NCBI GenBank assembly: GCA_014380485.1
Contig: JACMJU010000040.1
Coordinates: 1-34,170 of the forward strand
DNA: 34,170 nucleotides
Direction of reading: 5' to 3'
Origin: Methyloceanibacter sp.
GTDB taxonomy: Bacteria; Pseudomonadota; Alphaproteobacteria; Rhizobiales; Methyloligellaceae
Positions 1 through 9,803 of the stretch are shown one piece after another (the first letter of the stretch is position 1; each line of letters begins with the position of its first letter). The notes beneath the pieces were generated by a model. The model ran no database searches. It was not told where the DNA came from and saw only the letters and a list, made by a program, of their open reading frames with translations. The position numbers and the translations under genes were made by a program.

Positions 1-387
1 ATCTACGCACCGGCGGTGCCCCCGCCCGTGCTGGGCGCCATGGTTGCGGCGCTCGAACTCGCCCCCGGCTTGCATGCCGCGCGCGCTCTTGTCGCGCGCC
101 TGGCCGCGGGGTTTCGCGCCGGCGCCGGCGCGGCCGGACTTAATACCGGCGCCTCGACCACGCAGATCGTGCCGATCGTCGTGGGCACGCCTGAGGCCGC
201 GCTTGCCATGAGCGGGCGGCTGCGGCAGGCGGGCCTTTGGGCCTCATCCATCAGGCCGCCCACCGTGCCCCCCGGCACGGCGCGGCTCAGACTGGCATTC
301 ACCGCGGCCCATCAGGAGACCGACGTCGATCGCCTGCTCGATGTGCTCGCGGCCGAGCGCGCGCCCCGCCGGGCGCGGGCGATATAA
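1..387 (+). CDS. bioF: 8-amino-7-oxononanoate synthase, C-terminal part (5' truncated by window start)
   Basis: Frame 1 open from base 1; C-terminal PLP-transferase-like sequence (STTQIVPIVVGTPEAAL...GLWASSIRPPTVPPGTARLRLAFTAAH) followed by biotin genes. Confidence 0.85.
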   Translation: MYAPAVPPPVLGAMVAALELAPGLHAARALVARLAAGFRAGAGAAGLNTGASTTQIVPIVVGTPEAALAMSGRLRQAGLWASSIRPPTVPPGTARLRLAFTAAHQETDVDRLLDVLAAERAPRRARAI

Positions 388-395
388 GTGCCAAG

Positions 396-1022
396 ATGCA
401 TTTCGTGCTCGTCCATGGCTGGGGCTTCCATGCTGGAATCTGGACCGATCTCATCGGCCATCTTGACGGCGCCGAATTCACCTTGGTCGATCTCGGCTTT
501 GTCTCCGGCGGCCCCAGGGGCGAAGAGGACTGGCCGTCCGACGCCATAGCGGTCGGCCATTCGCTTGGGCTCCTGTGGCTGCTCTCCCGCGGCGGAGGGC
601 GGTTCCGGGCCTTGGTCAGCGTGCAGGGTTTCGACTGTTTCTGCTGCCATATCGCGCCGTCGCGGATTACTGCACTGAAGCGAGGGATCGAGCGCGAGCC
701 CTACCGGACGCTTGAAGCTTTCTGGCGCTCGTGCGGCGCCCCTGGCTTTGCGGCGCCGGAAGCACTCGATGTCGGGCGGCTCCATGAAGGGCTCGATTGG
801 CTGATGCATTGGGACGCGCGAAGCGTTAAAGACGCGCTCGAATGCCCCATGCTCGCCCTTGCCGCCCGCGACGACGCCATCGTGCCGGCCGCGATGAGCC
901 AGGCGATCTGGCGGGAGGCGGGGCTCATCTGGTCGCCGGACGGCGGCCACGTTCTTCCCTTGAGGCACCCGCGATGGTGCGCGCGTCATGTCCTTGAATT
1001 CGCCGATTCTCTCCCGTCATAG
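396..1022 (+). CDS. bioH: Short alpha/beta hydrolase, probable pimeloyl-ACP methyl ester carboxylesterase (BioH-like)
   Basis: ATG at 396; VHGWGFHAGIW, GHSLG nucleophile elbow, RDD and GGH catalytic positions; lies between bioF and bioC. Confidence 0.7.
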   Translation: MHFVLVHGWGFHAGIWTDLIGHLDGAEFTLVDLGFVSGGPRGEEDWPSDAIAVGHSLGLLWLLSRGGGRFRALVSVQGFDCFCCHIAPSRITALKRGIEREPYRTLEAFWRSCGAPGFAAPEALDVGRLHEGLDWLMHWDARSVKDALECPMLALAARDDAIVPAAMSQAIWREAGLIWSPDGGHVLPLRHPRWCARHVLEFADSLPS

Positions 1023-1773
1023 CGCCGAGATCGCGGCAAGCTTCGGCGCGCGCGCCGAAAGCTATGAGCGCCATGCCGGCCTCCAGCGCGCCGTCGCCGG
1101 CAAGCTGGCGCGGTTCCTGCCCGCGCTCGAGAATCCCCACGTGCTCGAGCTCGGCTGCGGCACCGGTCTCTTCAGCCGCCATCTGATCGAACGCTACAAG
1201 CAAGGACACTTCGTTCTGACCGACGCCGCCCCGGCCATGATCGCGGAGTGCCGGCGTAACCTCACGCCTTTCGGCGCGGCCCATATCAGCTTCGAGGTGA
1301 TGGATGCGGGTCAGGCCGGAGGCCATGCCGGGCTCGACTTGATCGTCTCGAGCATGACGCTTCACTGGCTCGCCGACCCCGTCGCGAGCCTCGAACGCCT
1401 GCGCCGGTTCCTCGCCCCAGACGGCCTCTTGCTCTATGCCGCCCTCGGGCCGCAAAGCTTCGCCGAATGGCGTGCCGTGCTCGCAAGCGAAGGGTTGCCG
1501 AGCGGGCTAGCCGATATTCCGCCGCTGCCGGGTGTGGTCGACGAGGAGCGCCTCAGCCCCGATGCGGACACGCTATCCTTCCTCCGTCGCATGCAGGCGG
1601 TCGGCGGAATCACGCCGCGCGAAGGCTATACCCCGCTTCCGCCCGGCGCGCTGCGCCGCGCGATCCGTGCTACCGATGCCCGTTTCGGCGGGCGCATCAC
1701 CTGGCATATCGTCTATGGGGCGCTTGGCGCCCCGGAGGCGAGCGCATCGAGGCCTTCGGCGATGCCGGCGTAG
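988..1773 (+). CDS. bioC: Malonyl-ACP O-methyltransferase
   Basis: SAM methyltransferase motif LELGCGTGLFSRHL, DAAPAM; BioC-like N-terminus; overlaps the bioH-like ORF by 35 nt. Confidence 0.8.
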   Translation: MSLNSPILSRHSAEIAASFGARAESYERHAGLQRAVAGKLARFLPALENPHVLELGCGTGLFSRHLIERYKQGHFVLTDAAPAMIAECRRNLTPFGAAHISFEVMDAGQAGGHAGLDLIVSSMTLHWLADPVASLERLRRFLAPDGLLLYAALGPQSFAEWRAVLASEGLPSGLADIPPLPGVVDEERLSPDADTLSFLRRMQAVGGITPREGYTPLPPGALRRAIRATDARFGGRITWHIVYGALGAPEASASRPSAMPA

Positions 1774-3080
1774 GCGCGGGCCAGCTCCTCGTCGGTGATG
1801 CAATAGGGCGGCATGAGATAAACCGTCTGCCCGACCGGTCTGATGTTGAGGCCGTGAGCGAGATACCAGTCGCGTAAGCGCCGGCTCTTCTCCGACTGAT
1901 AGCCGCCCGCTTCCTTCACGTCGAAAGCGAGGACCGAGCCGATCAGGCGCGGCCGCGTCACGTCATTTCGCGCTGCAAGCGCGGCCATCATCGCCCGGTG
2001 CGATCGATTGATGCGGGCGATCCGTTGAAGCGTCTTCTCCTCCTCGAACAGGGCAAGCGAGGCGAGCGCCACGGCGCAGGCGAGCGGATTGGCGGTGAAG
2101 GAGTGCCCATGGGGAAGCGCCCGATCGAAGCTGTCCCCGAGAAAGGCCTCGAACACGGCCTCCCGCGCCACCGTTACGGCCATCGGCATGTAGCCCGCGG
2201 TCAGCCCCTTCGACAGGCAGACCAGGTCGGGCACGATGTCCGCCTGCTCCATGGCGAACAGCGTGCCCGTTCGCCCGAAACCTGTTGCGACCTCGTCGAG
2301 GATGACGAGAACGCCCGCGTCTCTCGCCACCGCGACGAGGCGGTTGAGGAAACTCGGACGGCAGACGCGCATGCCGCCGGCCCCTTGCAGCAACGGCTCA
2401 ATGATCAACGCCGCCACCGCATCCCTGCGGTCGGTCAGGAGGGCCTCTAAGGCCGACAGCGTTCCCGCCTCCCGTTCGTCCACGGCGTCGTCACCCTCGA
2501 AGGTCCCGGGATAGGGCAGCACCATGACCTCGCACATCAGATCGCGGAAGGATTTGAAAAATTGCGAGCCGCGTCCGAGCGACATGGCGCCGAGCGTGTC
2601 GCCGTGATAGCCGCCGTCGAAGGCGATCAAATTTCGCCGCCGCGGCTCCCCGCAATTGATCCAATATTGATAGGCGATTTTGAGCGCGACCTCGACCGAG
2701 GTTGAGCCGTCGTCCGAGAAGAACACCTTGTTCAGATCGCCGGGCAGGGCGTTCGCCAGCGCCGCGGCAAGATCGGCGGCCGGCTGATGGGTGAAGCCCG
2801 CGAACATCACATGCTCGAACCGGTTCACTTGTTCGGCAAGTGCCGCGTTCAGTTTCGGATGCGAATGTCCATGGGTACAGGTCCACCACGAGGACACGAG
2901 GTCGAGAATCTCCTTGCCGTCGGCGTCGAACAATGACGCGGCTTTGGCCCGCGCGATGACAATGGGCTCGCTCTCCGTCCCATGCTGGGTGTAAGGATGC
3001 CAGACATGGCGCAGGTCGCGCGCGAGCACCTCCTCGGCGGCCGAAGTGCATGCTCGCGGAGATCTTCGATCGTCGTTCAT
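1713..3080 (-). CDS. bioA: Adenosylmethionine-8-amino-7-oxononanoate aminotransferase
   Basis: RHVWHPYTQHG, SSWWTCTHGHSHPKLNAAL, DEVATGFGRTG, LSKGLTAGYMPMAVT typical of BioA. Confidence 0.95.
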   Translation of the reverse strand: MNDDRRSPRACTSAAEEVLARDLRHVWHPYTQHGTESEPIVIARAKAASLFDADGKEILDLVSSWWTCTHGHSHPKLNAALAEQVNRFEHVMFAGFTHQPAADLAAALANALPGDLNKVFFSDDGSTSVEVALKIAYQYWINCGEPRRRNLIAFDGGYHGDTLGAMSLGRGSQFFKSFRDLMCEVMVLPYPGTFEGDDAVDEREAGTLSALEALLTDRRDAVAALIIEPLLQGAGGMRVCRPSFLNRLVAVARDAGVLVILDEVATGFGRTGTLFAMEQADIVPDLVCLSKGLTAGYMPMAVTVAREAVFEAFLGDSFDRALPHGHSFTANPLACAVALASLALFEEEKTLQRIARINRSHRAMMAALAARNDVTRPRLIGSVLAFDVKEAGGYQSEKSRRLRDWYLAHGLNIRPVGQTVYLMPPYCITDEELARAYAGIAEGLDALASGAPSAP

Positions 3081-3709
3081 GCGGCCGTCCGTGCAAGCTT
3101 GGCGAGATCGAGTTCCGGCTGAATGGCCATGAGCGTAGCGGGTGTCAGGGGATCGAGCCAGGGGAACTCGGCGATGACCTCGACCTTGCCATAGCGCTCG
3201 ATCGCCGCGCGATTATGCGGCGTCTCGGGACCGTTCACCACCACGCCGGCAAGGGTGAGGCCGCGCCGCCTGATGGCTTCGAGCGACAGCAGCGTATGGT
3301 TGATGGTGCCGAGCGTCGAGCGCGCGACCAGTATCAGCGGCAGCTCGAGTTCGCGCGCAAGGTCGATGACGAAGGATTGGTCGTTGAGCGGCACCATGAG
3401 GCCCCCCGCGCCTTCGACCACCAGCGGCCGGTCGCAAGGAGGGGGCTCGAGCTTCGCCGTGTCGATGGCGATGCCCGTTCGCCGCGCCGCCTCGTGCGGG
3501 GCGATCGGCTCGGGCAGCACATAGGCCTCTGGCAGGATGCGGTCCGGGGGGGCGCCGGAGAGGCGGCGCACGATGGCAGAATCGGTCTCCGGTTGGTTTC
3601 CGGCCTGGACCGGCTTCCAATAGCACCCGCCGAGCCGGGCCACGAGCCAGGCCGCGACCACCGTCTTACCGACATCGGTGTCGGTCCCGGTGACGAAGAA
3701 ACCCTGCAC
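3077..3709 (-). CDS. bioD: Dethiobiotin synthetase
   Basis: GTG start at 3709; MQGFFVTGTDTDVGKTVVAAWLV, VEGAGGLMVPLN; 4-nt overlap with bioA. Confidence 0.95.
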   Translation of the reverse strand: MQGFFVTGTDTDVGKTVVAAWLVARLGGCYWKPVQAGNQPETDSAIVRRLSGAPPDRILPEAYVLPEPIAPHEAARRTGIAIDTAKLEPPPCDRPLVVEGAGGLMVPLNDQSFVIDLARELELPLILVARSTLGTINHTLLSLEAIRRRGLTLAGVVVNGPETPHNRAAIERYGKVEVIAEFPWLDPLTPATLMAIQPELDLAKLARTAA

Positions 3710-3825
3710 ACTGTGTGAGCCCTACGGGGGCCCTCCCAAGCCAAGGCGAGACTGTATAGGCCCGTCCCCATGGCGCAAAGGGGAGTGGACGGCGCGACGC
3801 CTTTCAGGCGACATAGCGCCCGCCC

Positions 3826-5379
3826 ATGCGCCTTTTTCTCCTCGTCGCCTCGGTCGCCTTGTTTGCCGCCTGCGCCGCCCAAGGGGCCGCGGCCAAGACC
3901 CTGCGCATGGCCTATGACTCTGACCCCACTTCGCTCGACCCGCATGAGCAGCTGTCGGGCGCCACCCTTCAAACGTCCCATCTCCTGTTCGATCCCTTGA
4001 TCCGCTTCCGCCAGGACCTCTCGATCGAGCCGCGCCTGGCCAAGAGCTTCGAGACGATCGACGAGCGCACCACACGCTTTCGCTTGCGCGAGGGGGTGAA
4101 GTTTCAGTCCGGACGAACGCTCTCGGCGGAGGATGTGGTGTGGACCTTCAACCGGCTGAAGCAGAGCCCCGACTTCAAGGCGCTGTTCGAGCCCTTCAGC
4201 GAAGCGCGCGCCGTCGATGGCCTCACCGTCGATCTCGTGACCAAAGGCCCGTATCCGCTCGTGCTCAATCTCGCCACCTACATTTTTCCCATGGACCGGG
4301 CGTTCTATTCGGGCGTTGATGAGCGCGGGCGCCCCAAGGCAGCGATCGTCAAGCATGGCGCCTCCTTCGCTTCGACCCATGCGAGCGGCACCGGGCCCTT
4401 CATCGTCACCGAACGCGAGCAGGGGATGCGCCTGAAGCTCAAGCGCTTCGCCGAGTATTGGGACAAGGACTCGCCCGGCAATGTCGACGAGATCGTCTTT
4501 ACCCCGATCAAGGAGCCGGCGACACGGGTGGCGGCGCTATTGGCCGGCGATGTCGATTTCATCGCGCCGGTGCCGCCGACCGATCTCGCCCGCCTCAAGC
4601 AGGCGTCATGCTGCACCCTCATCACCATGCCGAGCACGCGGGTGCTGACCTTCGAGCTTAATCAAGAGCGCGTGCCGGCCTTCAAGGACCCGCGTGTCCG
4701 CCTGGCCATGGTCTATGCGGTCAACAGTGAAGGCATCGCCGGGAAGATCATGCGCGGACTTGCCACCGCGGCGGGCCAACTGAGCCCTCCGGGTTATGCC
4801 GGCCACGATCCCGCGCTCGTTCCCCGCTACGACCTTGCCAAGGCCAAAGCGTTGATGAAGGAAGCTGGATATGAGAGCGGCTTCTCCGTGACCATGATGG
4901 CCCCCAATAACCGCTATATCGAGGATGCAAGGGTGGCCGAGGCCGTCGCCGCCATGCTCGCCAAGATCAATATCAGGGTCGATTTGCAGACCATGCCCAA
5001 GGCCCAGTACTGGCAGCGCTTCGACGAGCGCGCCGCGGGCATCATGATGATCGGCTGGCAATCGGATACCCAGGACTCGGCAAATTTCTACGAGTTCCTG
5101 GTGATGACGCCCGACAAGGACAAGGGTTACGGCCAATACAACGCCGGCAATTATTCGAATCCGGAGATCGACCGGCTGACGCTCCAGACGCAATCCATGA
5201 CCGATCGCGGCGCGCGCGCCGAGGTGCTACGAAAGATCGAGCGCCTCCTCTATGACGACGCAGCGCTCCTGCCCCTCCATTGGCAGCATCTTTCCTGGGC
5301 CGCGCGCAACAACGTGAAGATCGGTGCAATCGTCAATGTCATCGATATGCCGTATCTCGGTGATCTTGTTATCGAGTAG
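3826..5379 (+). CDS. Peptide-type ABC transporter substrate-binding protein (SBP_bac_5 family)
   Basis: N-terminal signal peptide, AYDSDPTSLDPHEQLSGATLQTSHLLFDPLIRF, GTGPFIVTE, typical family 5 SBP of about 517 aa. Confidence 0.9.
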   Translation: MRLFLLVASVALFAACAAQGAAAKTLRMAYDSDPTSLDPHEQLSGATLQTSHLLFDPLIRFRQDLSIEPRLAKSFETIDERTTRFRLREGVKFQSGRTLSAEDVVWTFNRLKQSPDFKALFEPFSEARAVDGLTVDLVTKGPYPLVLNLATYIFPMDRAFYSGVDERGRPKAAIVKHGASFASTHASGTGPFIVTEREQGMRLKLKRFAEYWDKDSPGNVDEIVFTPIKEPATRVAALLAGDVDFIAPVPPTDLARLKQASCCTLITMPSTRVLTFELNQERVPAFKDPRVRLAMVYAVNSEGIAGKIMRGLATAAGQLSPPGYAGHDPALVPRYDLAKAKALMKEAGYESGFSVTMMAPNNRYIEDARVAEAVAAMLAKINIRVDLQTMPKAQYWQRFDERAAGIMMIGWQSDTQDSANFYEFLVMTPDKDKGYGQYNAGNYSNPEIDRLTLQTQSMTDRGARAEVLRKIERLLYDDAALLPLHWQHLSWAARNNVKIGAIVNVIDMPYLGDLVIE

Positions 5380-5414
5380 AAGAACGAAGCGGGGTTGTTC
5401 TAGGAAGAACCGCA

Positions 5415-5960
5415 ATGTTGAGAAAGATCCTCATCGGTCTTGCAGCCCTCATCCTCATCTTGATCGCCGTCGTGGCCATCCAGCCTTCCGACTTCCGCGT
5501 CGAGCGGACAACCAAGATCGCGGCCGCTCCGGCCGATGTGTTCGCGCAGGTGAATGACTTCCACAAATGGGAGGCGTGGTCGCCCTGGGCGAAGCTCGAT
5601 CCCGCCGCCAAGGTCACCTTCGAGGGCCCCGAAGCCGGACAAGGCGCGGTGATGAACTGGGCCGGCAACGACAAAGTCGGCGAGGGGAAGTTGACCATCG
5701 TCGAGAGCCGCCCCAGCGACCTCGTCAAGACCAAGGTCGATTTCGTCAAGCCCTTCGAGGGAACGAGTACGTCGCAGTTCGACTTCAAGCCCGAGGGCGA
5801 TCAGACCGAAGTCACCTGGACCATGTCGGGCCATCACAATTTCATCGACAAGGCGTTCTGCCTGGTGATGAACGGCAGGAAGATGATCGGCGACGACATG
5901 GAGAAGGGCTTGTCCCAGTTGAAATCGGTGGCCGAGGGGGCCAACGCGGCTGGCACTTAA
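5415..5960 (+). CDS. SRPBCC-family / polyketide cyclase-like protein with N-terminal TM helix
   Basis: RTTKIAAAPADVFAQVNDFHKWEAWSPWAKLDP...YKGxxxAMNWxG-type START/Bet v1 fold signature. Confidence 0.8.
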   Translation: MLRKILIGLAALILILIAVVAIQPSDFRVERTTKIAAAPADVFAQVNDFHKWEAWSPWAKLDPAAKVTFEGPEAGQGAVMNWAGNDKVGEGKLTIVESRPSDLVKTKVDFVKPFEGTSTSQFDFKPEGDQTEVTWTMSGHHNFIDKAFCLVMNGRKMIGDDMEKGLSQLKSVAEGANAAGT

Positions 5961-6084
5961 ACAAGGCAGGTCAAAAGCTTAAGGCGACAAGGCGACCCGC
6001 TCCCTGCGCCGAGGCGTGGCGGGGACCCCTCCATGCTGCTATGATCGAAGAACTTATCCGCTCGCCTGCAATGCGGGAGCAGGG

Positions 6085-6717
6085 ATGAGTTCAACGATTG
6101 CTGGCGAAGCGACGCTTCCGAATCCGCCCGCGCGGATCCGTGCCGTCATGATCATGACGGGCGTCGGCATTCTCACCGGCCTCATCTCGAGCCTCCCATC
6201 GCCGTTGCCGGATCTCCGCCTCGAAGACCCCGAGATCCTCATCAACGCCGACGGCGTGCCGCTCCACGCCGGCATCGCCTTTGGCGCCGGGCTGGCCGCC
6301 ATGCTATGGCTTTGGGCAAGCCGGGATCTTGGCAAATGCCTGCTCGCCATGGCGCTCACGGTGATGGGCTGGCTTGCCGCGGTCAACACGGCGAGTGACG
6401 TGATGTCGGCGGTTGTGAGCACCGATTTATTCGGCACGGCCGAAGGCGCCAAGGCAAACCGCGAGGTCGTTGGGTGGGTGCTGGCGGGTCTCGTCGGAGG
6501 CGCGATTGGAGCCGGTCTCACCGCCTTTGGCGCCGGCTTCGCCGCACGCTCCGTCAAGCGCCCCGGAGCCTGGAGCCTCATCGTCGCGATCGGTGCACTG
6601 TTTGGGCTCCTCCTCTATCCAGCCGCCCACTGGAACGCCATGGTGCTCCTCTTTGTGCCTTGGCAGGCCGCGGTCGCCGCTTCGATCGCCCCTGCGCTGA
6701 CCCGTCAAACGGCGTGA
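6085..6717 (+). CDS. Hypothetical multi-pass membrane protein
   Basis: ATG at 6085 after purine-rich RBS; several hydrophobic helices; no recognised family. Confidence 0.65.
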   Translation: MSSTIAGEATLPNPPARIRAVMIMTGVGILTGLISSLPSPLPDLRLEDPEILINADGVPLHAGIAFGAGLAAMLWLWASRDLGKCLLAMALTVMGWLAAVNTASDVMSAVVSTDLFGTAEGAKANREVVGWVLAGLVGGAIGAGLTAFGAGFAARSVKRPGAWSLIVAIGALFGLLLYPAAHWNAMVLLFVPWQAAVAASIAPALTRQTA

Positions 6718-6736
6718 GCCTAAAGCGGGTTCACGC

Positions 6737-7729
6737 GTGAGCGCGATCGTCGCCGGGCTGAGTTTTGCAGGGCGGCGCCTCGCCCAGGCGGCGCTCGTCA
6801 TGCTCGCAATTCTCATCGTCGCCTTCGCCGTGCGCGCTTCTCTCGGCGATCCCTTGCGCGAGATCATGGGCGAAGCGGTGCCCGAAGCCGAACGCGCAGA
6901 ACTTCGCCACAAGCTTGGGCTCGATGCGCCTTGGCCGGTGCAGCTTGCGCGCTATCTCGGCGGCGCGGTTCGGGGCGATCTCGGCACATCCACCATCTAT
7001 AAGCGGCCGACGCTCGAAATCATTCTCGCCAAATTTCCGGCAAGCTTCGAACTCGTCCTCGGCGCGAGCCTCATCGTGCTCCTCCTTGCCGTCCCCGCAG
7101 GGATCTATTGCGCCGTGCGCCCGCGGGCGCTCGGCGCCCGGCTCATCTTAAGTCTCAGCGTTCTCGGTATCTCCATCCCCGTCTTTCTGACCGGGATTTT
7201 TCTCATCACCATCTTTTCGGTCTGGCTCGGCTGGCTGCCGGCCTTCGGCCGCGGCGAGACGGTTCGCCTCGGCCCGTGGGAAACCGGCCTCCTGACCCGC
7301 GACGGGCTCGCGCACCTCATCCTTCCGGCGCTCACGCTCTCCTCGATCATGCTGCCGCTCTTTATTCGACTGGTGCGCGGCGCCATGCTCGACGAGCTTG
7401 GCCACGATTATGTGCGCACCGCCCTGGCGAAAGGGGCCTCGCCGCTCCGGGTGTGGCTGTTGCATGCGCTGCGCAACGCATTGCTGCCGCTCGCCGCCGT
7501 GGGCGGCCTCCAGGTCGGCACCCTCATCGCTTACACGCTCCTGACCGAGACGGTGTTCCAATGGTCGGGCATGGGCTTTCTGTTTCTTGAAGCTGTCACC
7601 CGCGCCGACATCCCGCTGATCACCACCTATCTTGTCTTCGTCGGTCTTCTCTTTGTCGTCACCAACACGCTCGTCGACATCGTGAGCCTCATGCTCGATC
7701 CCCGCGTCGACCTGGAAGGAACGCGATGA
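6737..7729 (+). CDS. ABC transporter permease, DppB/OppB type
   Basis: GTG start; typical N-terminus, ALTLSSIMLPLFIRLVRGAMLDELGHDYVRTALAKGAS EAA-loop motif. Confidence 0.92.
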   Translation: MSAIVAGLSFAGRRLAQAALVMLAILIVAFAVRASLGDPLREIMGEAVPEAERAELRHKLGLDAPWPVQLARYLGGAVRGDLGTSTIYKRPTLEIILAKFPASFELVLGASLIVLLLAVPAGIYCAVRPRALGARLILSLSVLGISIPVFLTGIFLITIFSVWLGWLPAFGRGETVRLGPWETGLLTRDGLAHLILPALTLSSIMLPLFIRLVRGAMLDELGHDYVRTALAKGASPLRVWLLHALRNALLPLAAVGGLQVGTLIAYTLLTETVFQWSGMGFLFLEAVTRADIPLITTYLVFVGLLFVVTNTLVDIVSLMLDPRVDLEGTR

Positions 7730-8646
7730 GCACCGAGGCGCTACGGAAAAGTCAAGGAAGCTTGCGCGCGGTGGCAGCCGAGCATCCGGGCGGAGCGATC
7801 GCCGCAATCGTGCTCGGCGCGATCGCCCTTGCCGCCGTCTTAGCGCCGCTGATCGCCCCGCAAAATCCGTTCGATCTTGCGAGCTTCGACGTGCTTGATG
7901 CGAGCCTGCCGCCGTCCTGGCTCGAAGCGAGCGACGAGCGCTTTCTCCTGGGCACCGACGCACAGGGCCGCGATCTCTGGAGCGCCATCCTTTACGGCAC
8001 CCGCATCTCGCTCACGGTGGGGCTGTTCGCCGTCGCCATCCAGGCGGCAATCGGCGTCCCGCTCGGCCTTCTTGCAGGCTATGCCGGGGGGAGGGTGGAT
8101 ACGATCGTCATGCGCGCCGCCGATATCCAGCTCTCGCTCTCCACCCTGATGATGGCCATCATCGCGCTGGCACTGTTCCGCGCCGGTCTCGGCGGGGAGA
8201 GCTTGGGCCGGTTCGCCGTGCCCCTGCTCGTCGTCGTGATCGGTCTCGCCGAATGGCCCTATCTTGCCCGCACCGCGCGCGCGGCGGCCCAAGTCGAGGC
8301 GGCCAAGGACTATGTCCGGGCGGCCCGCGCGCTCGGCGCGAGCACCCCCGGCCTCATGTGGCGCCACATCCTTCCCAATATCGCTTCGCCTCTGATCGTG
8401 GTGGCAACCACGCAAATAGCCGGTGCCATCATGGCCGAAGCGGCGCTCTCCTTTCTCGGCCTCGGCATGCCCGTGACCAAGCCGTCGCTCGGCACCCTGA
8501 TCCGCTCGGGCTACGATTTGATGTTCGCCGGCGCGTGGTGGATCACGGTCATTCCCGGGCTCGTGCTGATCGGTATGCTGGTGTCCATCAATGTGCTCGG
8601 CGATTCCTTGCGCGACGCGCTCGACCCAAGGCGGATGGCGGGCTGA
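7726..8646 (+). CDS. ABC transporter permease, DppC/OppC type
   Basis: LGTDAQGRDLWSAILYGTRISLTVG, KDYVRAARALGAST EAA motif; 4-nt overlap with preceding permease. Confidence 0.93.
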   Translation: MSTEALRKSQGSLRAVAAEHPGGAIAAIVLGAIALAAVLAPLIAPQNPFDLASFDVLDASLPPSWLEASDERFLLGTDAQGRDLWSAILYGTRISLTVGLFAVAIQAAIGVPLGLLAGYAGGRVDTIVMRAADIQLSLSTLMMAIIALALFRAGLGGESLGRFAVPLLVVVIGLAEWPYLARTARAAAQVEAAKDYVRAARALGASTPGLMWRHILPNIASPLIVVATTQIAGAIMAEAALSFLGLGMPVTKPSLGTLIRSGYDLMFAGAWWITVIPGLVLIGMLVSINVLGDSLRDALDPRRMAG

Positions 8647-8774
8647 AGCGCCGGAGCAAGGCGCCTGCGCTAAACCCTTGAAAACTAGGTGGGCACCGAA
8701 CCATAAGATATAGTGCCTCGAATCCACGATGCGCCCGGCTCAGTCCTGACCGGGATCGCCGCGAAGGAGCCTCT

Positions 8775-9770
8775 ATGGACAGCTCAGGCCCCGTCAATCC
8801 GGAACTTGTCTTCTCCCTCCGCCGCGTGACCGAGGCCGCCGCCTGCGCCGCCTTCAACTGGATCGGGCGGGGCGACAGTCTCGATGCCGGCCGGGCGGCG
8901 CTCGACGCCATGCGGGCTGCGCTGGCCGATATCGATATCGATGCCGTCGTGGCCATCGGCGAAGCCACGCGCGGGGAAGCGCCGCAGCCTCAGCGCGGCG
9001 AGCGACTGGGACGCGTAGGTTCTGTCTTCAAGGCCGATGTCGCGGTCGATCCGGTGGAGGGCACGAGCTACCTCGTGCGCGGCCAGACCAATGCGCTGGC
9101 CGTGCTCGCCGTGGCCGCCCGCGGCGCCATGATGAATCCGGGGCCCGTCTTCTACATGGAGAAATTCGTGGCAAGCGCGCCGGCGCGCGGCAAGATCGAC
9201 CCGCACTGGCCGGTGGAAAAGAAACTCACCACCCTTGCCGAGGTTCTCAACAAGGACGTCTCCGATCTCACCGTCTTCGTGCTCGAAAAGCCGCGCCACC
9301 GCGAGCTTGTCGATCGCATCCTGGCGGCGGGCGCGCGGGTTGCGCTCTACCCGGCCGGCGATGTCGCCGGCGCGCTGATGGCCGCCATTCCCGGCTCAGG
9401 CATCGATGCCTTGATGGGAACGGGCGGGACCCCCGAAGGCGTTATGTCCGCGTGCGCCATCAGGGGCATCGGCGGCGAATTCTTGGCGCGCCTCGATCCC
9501 CAGCTGCAAACCGAGGCAAAGGCGGTCAAGGAGGCCGGGATCGACACCTCGAAATGGTATCAGCGCGACGAGATAATCACATCCGACAACGTGTTTTTCT
9601 GTGCCACGGGGATCACCACCGGTCTCATGCTCGAAGGCGTGGAGCGGACCAAGTCCCACCATAAGGTACAGACCATGATGATAACGGGCGCAAACGGCGA
9701 GCGGCAGATCTTGACGACCTACGTGCCGAACGAGCGCATGGCGAGCATCGCCGCGCGCGACGTCGCTTGA
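8775..9770 (+). CDS. glpX: Class II fructose-1,6-bisphosphatase (GlpX type)
   Basis: LVFSLRRVTEAAACAAFNWIGRGDS, VAVDPVEGTSYLVRGQTNALAVLAVA, MGTGGTPEGVMSACAIRGIGGEF. Confidence 0.95.
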   Translation: MDSSGPVNPELVFSLRRVTEAAACAAFNWIGRGDSLDAGRAALDAMRAALADIDIDAVVAIGEATRGEAPQPQRGERLGRVGSVFKADVAVDPVEGTSYLVRGQTNALAVLAVAARGAMMNPGPVFYMEKFVASAPARGKIDPHWPVEKKLTTLAEVLNKDVSDLTVFVLEKPRHRELVDRILAAGARVALYPAGDVAGALMAAIPGSGIDALMGTGGTPEGVMSACAIRGIGGEFLARLDPQLQTEAKAVKEAGIDTSKWYQRDEIITSDNVFFCATGITTGLMLEGVERTKSHHKVQTMMITGANGERQILTTYVPNERMASIAARDVA

Positions 9771-9803
9771 AGCCCGATTTGGGAGGCGTGCCCGGAGTGC
9801 GAA

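Noticed and set aside
8678-8709. Possible sigma70-like promoter (ttgaaa ... taagat) upstream of glpX
   Set aside because: Spacer of about 20 nt and a poor -10 match; not strong enough to list as a feature.
7840-8727. 295-aa minus-strand ORF opposite the DppC-type permease
   Set aside because: His/Asp/Arg-rich antisense reading of a TM protein; no support.
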